The notes beneath the pieces were generated by a model. The model did no database searches, was not told the origin of the DNA, and saw only the letters and a program-made list of their open reading frames with translations. 64,000 nucleotides of DNA from the NCBI GenBank assembly GCA_001632425.1, contig KV425565.1, positions 124,001 to 188,000 of the forward strand, read 5' to 3'. Position numbers and translations under genes: made by a program. Origin of the DNA: Neolentinus lepideus HHB14362 ss-1 (lineage: Eukaryota; Basidiomycota; Agaricomycetes; Gloeophyllales; Gloeophyllaceae). The stretch's first letter is position 1. Each line of letters starts with the position of its first letter. Of the stretch, positions 36,516 through 45,873 are shown piece by piece.

Positions 36516-37580
36516 ATGACGGGACTCTCAACCATCAAAGGACCTTCTATCCATCTCATCCAATACCTTCGTGACACGCCGCCGTTCAATACACTCGACG
36601 GACTCGCAACGTGGGCCGCTTCCATCGGCATTAAAGCCCTACAAGTTCCTGTTGATCCACGACTCATTGATATTCATCGTGCCGCGACTGACCAGGCATA
36701 TTGCGACTCTATCAAGGCGACCGTCGCAAGGCACGGCGTTGTGATATCTGAGCTTTCGACACACCTCGCGGGACAGCTTATTGCGGTCCATCCAGCGTAC
36801 GACACATTATTCGACGGCTTCGCACCCAAGGAGTATCACCAGAACCCAAAGGCGAGGGAAGAGTGGGCGAGAAGTGTCCTCTTTGACTCTGCAAAGGCTT
36901 CGCAGCGGCTCGGTTTGAAGGTGCATGCGACCTTCTCGGGCGCCTTGGCCTGGCCGTACTTCTACCCATGGCCACAACGTCCGGCAGGGCTTGTGGAAAC
37001 GGCCTTTGAAGAGCTTGCGAAGCGATGGCAGCCTATTCTCGATGCATTCGACGAAGTCGATGTCGATGTTTGTTATGAAATTCACCCCGGAGAGGACCTG
37101 CACGATGGGGTGACCTTCGAGCGGTTCCTGAAATATGTCAACAACCATCCTCGCGCGAATATCTTGTATGACCCATCCCACTTCGTTTTACAACAGCTCG
37201 ATTACCTATCGTTCATCGATATCTATCACGAGCGGATCAAAGCCTTCCACGTAAAGGACGCAGAGTTCGTTCCCGATGGACGGCAGGGTGTATATGGCGG
37301 GTATGCGGAATGGACAGACAGAGCAGGTCACTTCAGAGCGTTGGGAGATGGACAGGTTGATTTCAACGGCATCTTTACACGATTGACGAAGTATGGCTAT
37401 GATGGATGGGCAGTTCTGGAGACGGAGTGTGCGTTTAAAGACCCGGAGGTTTGTGCGATTGAAGGTGCGGAGTTCATCAAGAGACATATTATACCTGTCG
37501 CTGCCGGTGGCCAATTTGACGATTTTGCGGGGAGTGGTGTTGGAAAGGATAAGATACGACACGTACTCGGTCTGAACTGA
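36516..37580 (+). CDS. Sugar phosphate isomerase/epimerase (TIM barrel, AP endonuclease family 2 fold)
   Basis: Intronless, 354 residues. Acid and histidine metal ligands are at expected barrel strands: VCYEIHPGEDLH, NILYDPSHFVL, IKAFHVKDAEF and WAVLETECAFK. The HxxxD-type region and the ALGDGQVDFNGIF loop are typical of the xylose-isomerase-like superfamily, mostly known from bacteria, where members act in sugar or inositol catabolism. The start MTGLSTIKGPSIHLIQYL leads directly into the first strand. The substrate cannot be assigned. The absence of introns and its place beside the lyase and GFA genes suggest shared origin or function. Confidence 0.9.
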   Translation: MTGLSTIKGPSIHLIQYLRDTPPFNTLDGLATWAASIGIKALQVPVDPRLIDIHRAATDQAYCDSIKATVARHGVVISELSTHLAGQLIAVHPAYDTLFDGFAPKEYHQNPKAREEWARSVLFDSAKASQRLGLKVHATFSGALAWPYFYPWPQRPAGLVETAFEELAKRWQPILDAFDEVDVDVCYEIHPGEDLHDGVTFERFLKYVNNHPRANILYDPSHFVLQQLDYLSFIDIYHERIKAFHVKDAEFVPDGRQGVYGGYAEWTDRAGHFRALGDGQVDFNGIFTRLTKYGYDGWAVLETECAFKDPEVCAIEGAEFIKRHIIPVAAGGQFDDFAGSGVGKDKIRHVLGLN

Positions 37581-38023
37581 ATTGTAATAGTATGATTTCT
37601 GTACGATTAACGTGATATATAACCGGCTCCGAATCGTATAGAATCTGCGACGAGCGCGCTCAACAAAAGTGGTACATCACTCGTATTCAGTGGGCTTGAT
37701 AGCATAGTAGACTCGGGATGATAGTGCATGTACATTCATCGAGGAGTTCGGCATTGTAAGCTAAGCGAAATATAGCCATCTGCATCAACTCAAGAGTACA
37801 GTTTGCGAGCAGACAGTTCCAAGTGTCAGATCCTCTCAGTTGATCACGCAGACCTGTTGTCAACAAAGAGAGGTGTCCATATTATTGAGTTACATATTAC
37901 ATGTGGTAGGGAACTTGCGACGGCAGGTTCGGCAGTTACCGAGAAGCGGTGCTAACACAGAGAGCAAGCCTGGCCGTCTTCAACACCGTTCGACATATCC
38001 TCAAGACAAGACCGTTTCGGCTG
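37581..38023. other. Intergenic region and eL15 promoter
   Basis: No gene seen. The right end probably holds the first, untranslated exon of eL15. Confidence 0.4.
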
Positions 38024-38184
38024 GTGAGTTCAAACTCGCTATTTGATGTTCCAACTGGGCTCGAAAGGCGGCTGTCAGTATGCTGGATCGAAAGAGCTGA
38101 AGGAAATGGATGGATTGCGAGTTGCATGCTGAGATGGCGGTCACGGATGTGTCCTGAAGTTCATTGCTGATTTTATACTACCAG
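38024..38184 (+). other. Probable 5'-UTR intron of the eL15 gene
   Basis: GTGAGT donor near 38024 and a GCTGATTTTATACTACCAG acceptor region ending just before the eL15 ATG. A leader intron is common in ribosomal protein genes. Exact ends are inferred. Confidence 0.5.
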
Positions 38185-38192
38185 GCTCGACG

Positions 38193-39010
38193 ATGGGTGC
38201 GTACAAGTATATCGGTGAGCTCTACAAGAAGAAGCAGTCGGATGTCCTTCGCTTCCTCCTCCGCGTCCGGTATGTGTTCAGTCTTTTTAAGATGTTGGAA
38301 AACTTACGACTTTCTGAAGCTGCTGGGAGTACCGCCAGCTGAACGTTATTCACCGTGCTTCACGCCCGTCTCGTCCCGACAAAGCTCGCCGCCTGGGCTA
38401 CAAGGCCAAACAAGGCTATGTCATCTACCGTATTCGTGTGAGGAGGGGTAACCGCAAGAAGCACGTCCCGAAGGGTACGTCAGGCTTTCAGGACTTGTTT
38501 GCTTGATTGTATCAACGAATCGTGCAGGTGCTACCTACGGCAAGCCCGTTCGTCAAGGTGTCAACCACCTCAAGCCCCAGAGGGGCCTAAGGAGCGTCGC
38601 AGAAGAACGTGTTGGCAGGCGGTGCGGCAACTTGCGTGTCTTGAACTCGTACTGGATAAACCAAGATGGTGTCTACAAATACTACGAGGTTATCCTTGTC
38701 GACCCTAACCACAAGGCCGTACGTCTATATCCAATTTTGAGTTGGTACAATATGTTAAATATTCGCGTCAGGTCCGCCGGGACCCCAGGATCAACTGGAT
38801 CTGCAATCCAGTCCACAAGCGCCGGGAGGCCCGTGGTCTTACCAGCACCGGCAAAAAGGTTGGAATTCTCGTTACTTTTCTGTTACTCCTCAGCTCACCC
38901 CGTCAATTAATCAGAACCGTGGTATCGGCAAGGGTCATCGCTACAACCACACTCCCAAACTGGCCACTTGGAAGAAGCACAACACGCTCAGCCTCCGTCG
39001 CTACCGGTGA
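38193..39010 (+). CDS. RPL15: Cytosolic large ribosomal subunit protein eL15
   Basis: Exons 38193-38269, 38320-38474, 38528-38718, 38772-38858 and 38915-39010 give 201 residues. The sequence runs [20 protein letters not shown], then [77 protein letters not shown] block, and [17 protein letters not shown]. It ends [10 protein letters not shown]. All are eL15 landmarks, colinear and complete. Four short introns plus a probable leader intron. A decayed partial copy lies about 2.8 kb downstream, so this is the functional parent. Confidence 0.96.
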
Positions 39011-39461
39011 AAGCTGTCTCACTCTACCGTTCTCCCTTGTCCTTGCTATGTCACTGTCTGCTACCTCATTACCTACACATGTCGTTCCATGTCCCTCATG
39101 GATGTATGCCCTTACGCTTGCGCCTAAAATTCATTCGGAAATGACGTTATGGTACTTTCCGAGGCTTTAAATTATCTTATGCCCAGGTGCGTAGTGCATC
39201 TTTGTGACTTGTGTTTGGAGTTGCGTTTTCTGTTCTATACATACAGCCGGAAAGCTCAGGTTACTCGCGGTGCGAATTCATCAACCATTTAATATGTGTC
39301 TTGCTGAGGAATTGATCATTAAGGAACGGATATCGACACTTGTTCTGGGTTATCACGCATACTACTTGGACCAAAAATCTCTTGATATGACATCAACAAT
39401 GTCGTTCACTATTGCACTCCTCTAAGTTATGAACTGCGACTACACTACATTTCATGTCACT

Positions 39462-40758
39462 TTACGCAGACAGATATTGCTTTGCGATCTCTTTAACCTT
39501 GGGCGTTACTTCGTTCAGAATCTGAATGGTCTCATTCTGCAATACGTGTTCAGTACGGAATTAGCTGATGCTGAGGCAACCCACTAACCCAAATACTATC
39601 CTCAAATACCTTACCCTCCTTGCTGATAACGAAATCACTCGGTTCCGTGATCCCGTTGTCGGACACGTACGCGCCTCTAGCTTTGTCTATGTCTGCAGGG
39701 TTCGGCGGCCCCAGCGCAGCCCAGACGAGTTGGCGCGCTCCCTCCTCTGCGGTCCAGGCAACCAGCTCCAGTTTTTTGCCTTCGTGCTCGATGGACGGGG
39801 GCTTGAAGTCTGGGGCGTGTCGCCGCAGCTCGGAGTCGCAGAAGCCGGGGTTTACGGCTGTTGCGATGAGTGGGGAAGCCGGAGGCAAGCGAGCGGTGAG
39901 GGCGCGGACGAGGAACACGTCGATGACTATAATATAGTCAGCCTCCTTGTCGGGATAAGCGAGTCGAGTTGAATATACGTTTAGAAACTTGGTATCGTCC
40001 ATCCATACTAGATAACAGTATATTAGTATCCCGCAGGGTCAAGTAACAATCGAGGTACTCACTCTTTCTCGTCGTTCAGCTTCTTGAGGATACTTGGGCT
40101 ACTTCTGACATCTTCTTTGATAGCAGCGAAAAAATGGACTTCGCTGGTTACGACCACAAGTCTGGTCTGTACCGAAAAGTCGGACGACGTTTGAAGCAGG
40201 CGCGGAAGTAACAGCAGAGCACACAAGGCCGTGGACAAGTCGTTAACATGTAAACTAGTAAAGAACCACCTATAAGTCAGAAGAGGACACTGTTAGAAGG
40301 AATTGCCTACGTTGACTCCCATCCTTCCATATCCTCATACTTCCTAGTGGCGATGCCCGCATTCATGACGAGAATGTCCAGGCGGCCGCCTTCCTTCTCG
40401 AACTTGTCGGCAAAGTTGACGACAGAGGAGAAACGGCTCAGGTCAAGGAGCCAGAGCTCCGCATTCTTCAAGCCTGTCGCCTTTTCAACCTCTAGGGGAT
40501 GGTTAATCTAATTCCGACTGATCGAGACACCTGCTTAAGCGTACCGGCTACGGCTTTCTTGCCCTTTTCCTCATCGCGACACGTGAGGATGACCTTGCTC
40601 GCATTCATAGATGCGAAATGCTTAGCCGCTTCTAAACCGATGCCAGTGTTGGCACCGACTACGACGACTGTCTTGCCCGAGAGATTAGCCTTGACTCCGA
40701 GTTTCGGTGCTCCAGCAATCTGCCTCTGGATGAGGTCTAGGAGCGCAAGCTTGCCCAT
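39462..40758 (-). CDS. Short-chain dehydrogenase/reductase A
   Basis: NAD(P)-dependent oxidoreductase of the classical/retinol-dehydrogenase-like SDR type. The first exon is 40545-40758. Cofactor motif VVVGANTGIGLEAAKHFA, then LSRFSSVVNFAD, LDILVMNAGIAT and the helix-4 region LHVNDLSTALCALLLLPR. The catalytic serine is in LVVVTSEVHF. The catalytic Tyr-Lys (RYQVSKL) is created only by splicing the 3-exon run, where T-ATG-GAT-GGA-CGA-TAC joins to the VFLVRALTARLP exon. The PG-motif NPGFCDSEL follows, and the end is KEIAKQYLSA. Five introns. The promoter shares TATAAAAGCAGG with paralogue B. The substrate is unknown. Confidence 0.92.
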
Positions 40759-40825
40759 GATGTGATTGTGCAGAGACAAAAAACAGCGGAAAAAGTTGCT
40801 TCGCTGTGAATTGTCTATTGCCTGC

Positions 40826-40832
40826 TTTTATA
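40826..40832 (-). promoter_or_regulatory. TATA box of SDR-A
   Basis: TATAAAA on the minus strand, about 68 bp before the ATG, followed by GCAGG. The same element and spacing are kept in SDR-B. Confidence 0.6.
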
Positions 40833-40845
40833 GGGACACTAATGA

Positions 40846-41101
40846 ACTTTGGAGTGCCAGTGATTCGGACGGTGCTCGCGTTCACTAGAGCACTGCCGAG
40901 CACAATGTTCGCATACGCGTCCTCGTAGCTTGCGTTTCCCCTCGGCCAGATGTACAAAGGGTCTGCCGGAGTGATGGCGTACTTGCACCCGATATTTTCG
41001 GCCGTGTTAAATGGTGCTTGAGTACTGAGTACCAGGACCTGCAGCATTACCCTCGATAGCTTACTACATAGGTCGACGGCCACGCGAGCAGAGCCGGGCA
41101 A
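40846..41101 (-). pseudogene. Decayed gene fragment upstream of SDR-A
   Basis: Minus-strand reading LPGSARVAVDLCSKLSRVM-like, then GCKYAITPADPLYIWPRG and YEDAYANIVLGSALVNAS. It aligns with a similar remnant upstream of SDR-B (shared AAAATATCGG and GCAGACCCTTT blocks). No start or end can be defined and the parent family is not recognised. Confidence 0.5.
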
Positions 41102-41334
41102 AGCGCCGGAAAAAGCTGATTGTGGCAGTACCTGACCGGGGTCAGCTTGGTCACGTGAAGCAATGATGCAAATTCAATGACAGTGGTGCCACAAAAGTAT
41201 TCTACGTGTATGTGTGCATGTTCTGGAGGATAAGGAGCTGACATGCAGAACAACAGAGATAATTTAAGCATAGCGAAGAGTGCGTCGCACTTCCAAGACT
41301 TGTCCACTTGTTAGTATTAACGAATTGGGCTAAC

Positions 41335-41690
41335 TACAGCACCCTGGGCCTGAGGAGCGTCATAGTGTGGCAACCTGTGGATCTTGAACTCGTGCTGGGT
41401 GAACCAAGGCAGTGTCTACAAGGACTACAATATCATCCTTATTTACCCCAACCACAAGGCCGTACGATTTTGAGTTGGTGCAAATGTATCAAACATTTGC
41501 GTTAGATCCGCCGGGATTCCAGGATCAACTCCATGGATCTGCAATCCAGTCCGCAAGCACCGGAAGACTTGTGATTTTACTAGCACCAGCAAAAAGGTCA
41601 TTACTCTCAACGTCATTATTTTTTCCTGCCATTCCCAGTTCATCCAGAACTGTGGCCTCGGCAAGGGCCATCGCTGCAGCCGTCTAAAAT
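41335..41690 (+). pseudogene. Partial eL15 (RPL15) processed-by-duplication pseudogene
   Basis: Degenerate copy of the third to fifth exons of eL15 with the introns still present, so it arose by DNA duplication and not retroposition. Recognisable blocks: GGCCTGAGGAGCGTC, CTTGAACTCGTGCTGGGTGAACCA, CCCAACCACAAGGCC-GTACG (donor kept), ATCCGCCGGGATTCC. The ancestral reading is broken by frameshifts and stops after the IRRDSRI-like segment, and the first two exons are absent. Confidence 0.85.
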
Positions 41691-42056
41691 TTATTTGGAG
41701 ATGACGTTGTGGTACTTTGGAGGCTTTAAATTGTCTTAAATTGTCTTGATTAATAAAAGGTATACGTAGTCCATCTTTGAGTGCTGCCCTGCCATGCCTC
41801 GTGCATTGTGTTCCCGGCTGCGTCTGCTATTGGATATAAACAGCTGGAAAGCTCAGAGCCTCAGCCTATTCGCACCACGAATATAACAACCGCTTAATTA
41901 GGTTCTACTGCTGAGGTTCACAATTGGATATTGACGTTTGTTCCGGGCTGTCATTCAGACCGCTCGCAATAATAATGTATTCATAGGTAATCGATGATAT
42001 CGTTTGCCATTCCACTTCTCTCAGCTATCAGCTGCGGCTACGCTATCAACTTCACC

Positions 42057-43367
42057 TCATGCAGACAGATATTGCTTAACAATCTGTTTGACCTTAGGTG
42101 TTGCCTCGTTCAGAATATCTATGGTCTCATCCTGCAGTATGGATTTAGTATAGAAACAGTTTGTACTCTGGTAACCCACTTACCCAAATACGATCCTCAC
42201 ATTCCTTACCCTCCTTGCTGATAACGAAGTCACTCGGTTCCGTGATCTCGTTGTCGGATACGTACGCGCCTCTAACTTTGTCCACGTCCGCAGGATTCGG
42301 CGGCCCGAGTGCAGCCCAGACGAGTTGACGTGCTCCCTCCTCCGCGGTCCAGGGGACTTGTTCGAGTATCTTACCCTCGTGCTCGACGGATGGGGGCTTG
42401 TAACCAGGCGGTGTGTGTCGCTGCAGCTCGGAGACGCAATATCCCGGATTAACGACTGTTGCAATGAGTGGGGAGGTTGAAGGCAAGCGAGCTGTGATGG
42501 CACGGACGAAAAATACATTGAGGACTATAATATGGTCAGCCTATTTGTCAGAATAAACGAGTCAAGTTGAACACACGCTTAGATACTCCGTATCGTCCAT
42601 CCATACTAGATAACAATATGCATACAGTTAATATTCCGCAGGATCAAGTGACAATTTGGATACTCACTTTGTCTCCTTGTCGTTCAGCTTCTTGAGGATG
42701 CTTGGGCTACTTCTGGTATCTTCCTTGATAAGAGTCATAAAGTGGGCCCCGCTGGACACGACCACAAGTCTGGTCTGTACCGAAAAGTCGGACGACGTTT
42801 GAAGCATGCGCGGAAGTAACAGCAAAGCGCACAAGGCCGTGGACAAGTCGTTAACATGTAAACTAGTAAAGACAACACCTATAAATCAGAAGAGGACACT
42901 GTTAGAAGGAATTGCCTACGTTGACTCCCATCCTTCCATATCCTCATACTTCCTAGTGGCGATGCCCGCATTCATGACGAGAATGTCCAGGCGGCCACCT
43001 TCCTTCTCGAACTTGTCGGCAAAGTTGACGACAGAGGAGAAACGGCTCAGGTCAAGGAGCCAGAGCTCCGCATTCTTCAAGCCTGTCGCCTTCTCGACCT
43101 CTATGGGATGCTCAGTCCGATCCTGATTGATCAATGCAATGCCTCGGACGTACCGACCACAGCTTTCTTGCCCTTCTCCTCATTGCGACACGCGAGGATG
43201 ACCTTGCTCGCATTCATAGATGCGAAATGCTTTGCCGCTTCTAAACCGATGCCAGTGTTGGCACCGACTACGACGACTGTCTTCCCCGAGAGGTCAGCCT
43301 TGACTCCGAGCTTGGGTGCTCCGGCACGCTGCTTCAGGATTAATTCTAGGAGCGTAAGGCGACCCAT
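42057..43367 (-). CDS. Short-chain dehydrogenase/reductase B (paralogue of A)
   Basis: Same exon structure as SDR-A: VVVGANTGIGLEAAKHFA, EVEKATGLKNAELWLLDL, LDILVMNAGIATRKYED, LVVVSSGAHFMTLIKED (catalytic Ser region, here SSGAHF rather than TSEVHF), then the spliced RYGVSKLLNVFFVRAI with catalytic Tyr and Lys, NPGYCVSELQRH, and the tail VKQIVKQYLSA. All splice junctions retain GT-AG and frame, so the gene appears functional. Differences from A cluster around the catalytic Ser loop and the last exon (DETIDILNEATPKV versus NETIQILNEVTPKV), which could alter substrate preference. Confidence 0.92.
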
Positions 43368-43434
43368 AATGTGGTTGCGCAGAGACGAAAGATGTCAGAA
43401 GAAATTAGTTCACTGTAGATCGTCTATTGCCTGC

Positions 43435-43441
43435 TTTTATA
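43435..43441 (-). promoter_or_regulatory. TATA box of SDR-B
   Basis: TATAAAA on the minus strand, about 68 bp before the ATG, embedded in the same CTATTGCCTGCTTTTATAGG context as SDR-A. Confidence 0.6.
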
Positions 43442-43484
43442 GGAACACTAGTGGACTTGCACACAAAGTAGGTCTAGTCCTCAT

Positions 43485-43850
43485 TTACTCCCTCGGAAAG
43501 GGTCTGCCGCGCATGCCTTGTGAACGCGTAGCCCGCACCGATATTTTGGTCACGTACTTCAGCACCTGAGAAACTACGCTCAATAGTTTACAGCCCGCGT
43601 GATCGACTGTCAGTCTGTTCCGAGGGGGTACGTCGCCCGGCATTCTTGACAAGCACTTGAGAGCGCCTGCGTTCCCGGAGACTAAAAATTTGCGACCCAA
43701 AGTCTTGTCTGACTTGTGAACAGGAATACCCAGGCTGGATGGTGCAAGACCGTGAACGAGCAGGCGACCATTCAAGACTTCAAGTTGACGCTCGACGGCG
43801 TTAACGAATGCTGTGGCGTGGGCTGACATGTCACATTCCCGTAGCACGAG
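43485..43850 (-). pseudogene. Gene fragment upstream of SDR-B
   Basis: Open minus-strand stretch with protein-like blocks: CDMSAHATAFVNAVERQLE, RLLVHGLAPSSLGIPV, KFLVSGNAGALKCLSRMPGD. Its distal part aligns with the remnant upstream of SDR-A. It has no clear start, intron pattern or domain, so I treat it as a fragment; it might be the 3' part of an unrecognised gene. Confidence 0.4.
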
Positions 43851-44173
43851 GTCTATGGGCGGACAAGCATCACGGACACAATTCAGGCTATCGGCTCTTT
43901 TGGGATCTGCGGATGCGGAGTGTTATTCATAAAAAAATTGAGGACGAGACGGAGCTGTCATCTTCAATAGTATGAAATATGCTAACATTCACAAATTAAT
44001 ACAGTACTTACTTCTCCATGAAAGCTCGGGTGAGAATGTTTTACAATGATTTCCAGACCATGCTTGCCAGTAAACCAGACAGCAGGAGCCTGAGGATTAT
44101 CATAGTCACAAAAAAATACAGACAAATTCCGAATTCTCTTGGTGAAATGTTAGAGCAATGCACTCAGTTTTAT

Positions 44174-44268
44174 GGCAACGTAGCCAAGTGGTTACGGCGT
44201 CACGTTTAGGTCTTTCGAGGCATACCGTGATGGGTCTTCCCGCGCGAGTTCGAATCTCGTCGTTGTCA
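44174..44268 (+). tRNA. tRNA-Leu (anticodon UAG) with 14-nt intron
   Basis: The acceptor stem GGCAACG/CGTTGTC and D arm TAGCCAAGTGG fold as a tRNA. The anticodon stem TCACG/CGTGA encloses TTTAGG then the intron at 44211-44224, then C. Anticodon TAG at 44207-44209 reads CUA leucine. Type II variable arm TGGGTCTTCCC and T arm GCGAG-TTCGAAT-CTCGT. The intron sits one base after the anticodon, the canonical position. Confidence 0.92.
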
Positions 44269-44719
44269 TTTTCCACAGATCCAATATTGTTTTCATTTTT
44301 CTGCTTCGCCAAATTACGAGATGCTGATCGCATTATGTGTAATGTGAGAGCACTGATGCATTCTAATGTTTGCCACATTTTCATATACCCTTAGACAATC
44401 CAATGCTATACAAAATGTGCTTACATTCAATCCGTAATGTACTAGTACGAGGTCTTTCGTTATGCAGACCGATATCTCACACTTCATTATATGGCACCTT
44501 ATAAGCTTCTTATTCATTGAAGAATTCCAAAGGTGTCTCGGCGGTTTGAACAGCGCGCCAAGTCGTGGGATGACCGTCAGCGTTCTTGTTCCCTTCATCG
44601 GTAAAGAGAGAGTGGAACATAATGTCATCAGTACCCTGGACCGAGCTTCAGTCATAACCACGATGAGGAGGATTCATTCTTACCCTGTTCGGAGGGTCGT
44701 GTATTCTATCCGATCTCTA

Positions 44720-45233
44720 TTAATATCGATGATCATCAAAGCGATCCATCACTGACCTAACATGGACGAATCCCTCGCCTTCATCATCCTTCACGGCGGG
44801 AAGTCTTATCTTTCCGAGGATAACCGTGCCGTACGATGTTGGCGCGCTGCGGCATTGCACCAGGTCGTTCTCGACAGTGAAGTCGACGAGGTCGGTGTCT
44901 GAGATGCCTGCCGCGCGCGACCACATTTTGAGCTCGTGCTTGTTCCAGTGGTGACGTGACTTGATAATCTCTGACTTGATAGTTGAGACTATGTGATTGA
45001 AAGCCTCGATGGCTTTCGGGGTAGGGGTATGGGGGCCGTTCAGCACGATCTCTTCAGCTGAAGCTGCGGGGAATGGGCAACAGACCTATAAGACCCATTC
45101 AGCGAGTATTGTATCAATGGATTCACTCACCCATGATCGGCGGAAGTTCGTGATAGGAACAAGAAATGAAGCAGATAGCGAGCTGTGGCGTCGAGATCAA
45201 TGTGGCGGCAATATCCGACGCTGCCACCACTAG
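44720..45233 (-). CDS. Possible gene fragment, unknown
   Basis: A 100-codon minus-strand frame reads LNGPHTPTPKAIEAFNHIV, SRHHWNKHELKMWSRAAG, ISDTDLVDFTVENDLVQ and TVILGKIRLPAVKDDEGE. This looks like real protein sequence and stays open to TGA-free ends. A GT-AG intron at about 45077-45134 could join it to an upstream exon reading GYCRHIDLDATARYLLHFLF, but no ATG is visible there. No family recognised. It may be a truncated or partial gene. Confidence 0.4.
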
Positions 45234-45817
45234 CCAGAGTAAATGAAGTATTGCAACTGTCTATTTAGTGTCTTCGTCCTTTATTGTCTACTACGCGCTC
45301 GGAAGTTACAATCCCGCTAGATGTTTAAACGTTTACTCCTTGGAATCCTCGGACATACAGTTCAGGATGTCTGTAAGACTTGGACGTAGCCTTACTACAT
45401 GGTAAGTCCACGTGATAAAATAGAAACTCAAGAACCAGAACAAGCTTGATTCCTAAGGCCTGAGGGGTAACAAAAATAACTGCTCTGAGTACATGCGAAC
45501 CTTTATATCTTCTGGCCATGTGTTAGGATAATCGATAAGGAGGTGTATCGTATACTTCAGGTAAGAATAACCGAATAAACCTGAAACGAATCTGAATTGG
45601 GAAGTATTGGGTCGTCGTAAGAGTCATCATACACACCGGTTTATCCGTCGAAGGCCACAGTCCACGTCGTTTCCGGCCTCGACATATAGCCATCATGCAA
45701 GACCATCACGTATGCCCCGTAGTTCCATGTGCTCCCCTAAGGTCCGGAGGCTTCCCTCCAGCTGCTCCGCCTTCTGTCAACCACATAGCGCAAGCCGTCT
45801 TGATCGTGGCCGCCATG
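45234..45817. other. Intergenic region
   Basis: No gene supported on either strand; the right end is the promoter of the protease gene. Confidence 0.45.
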
Positions 45818-45823
45818 TATAAA
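45818..45823 (+). promoter_or_regulatory. TATA box of the aspartic protease gene
   Basis: TATAAA, 56 bp before the ATG at 45874, giving a short leader as usual for secreted-enzyme genes. Confidence 0.6.
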
Positions 45824-45873
45824 TTTCTGTCGGGTCACGATTGACTTTCCCCCCCTTTGGACTAGCCAGTACT

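Larger units (their letters stand above)
38540..41101. repeat. Segmental duplication, unit A (eL15 3' half, SDR-A, upstream fragment)
   Basis: Colinear with 41335-43850. It includes the last exons and 3' flank of eL15, the complete minus-strand SDR-A and a remnant beyond its promoter. Flank matches include GACGTTATGGTACTTTCC and GGAAAGCTCAGG. The offset between copies varies from about 2.6 to 2.8 kb because of indels. Confidence 0.8.
41335..43850. repeat. Segmental duplication, unit B
   Basis: Second copy of the eL15-SDR-remnant module. The SDR part is highly similar (long exact runs near 42910-43085 and 43180-43300 versus 40310-40480 and 40560-40700), whereas the flanks have decayed faster. 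This indicates selection on the SDR or recent gene conversion. Confidence 0.8.

Noticed and set aside
39568..39972. Plus-strand frames opposite SDR-A
   Set aside because: Antisense shadow; the SDR motifs and splice sites are on the minus strand.
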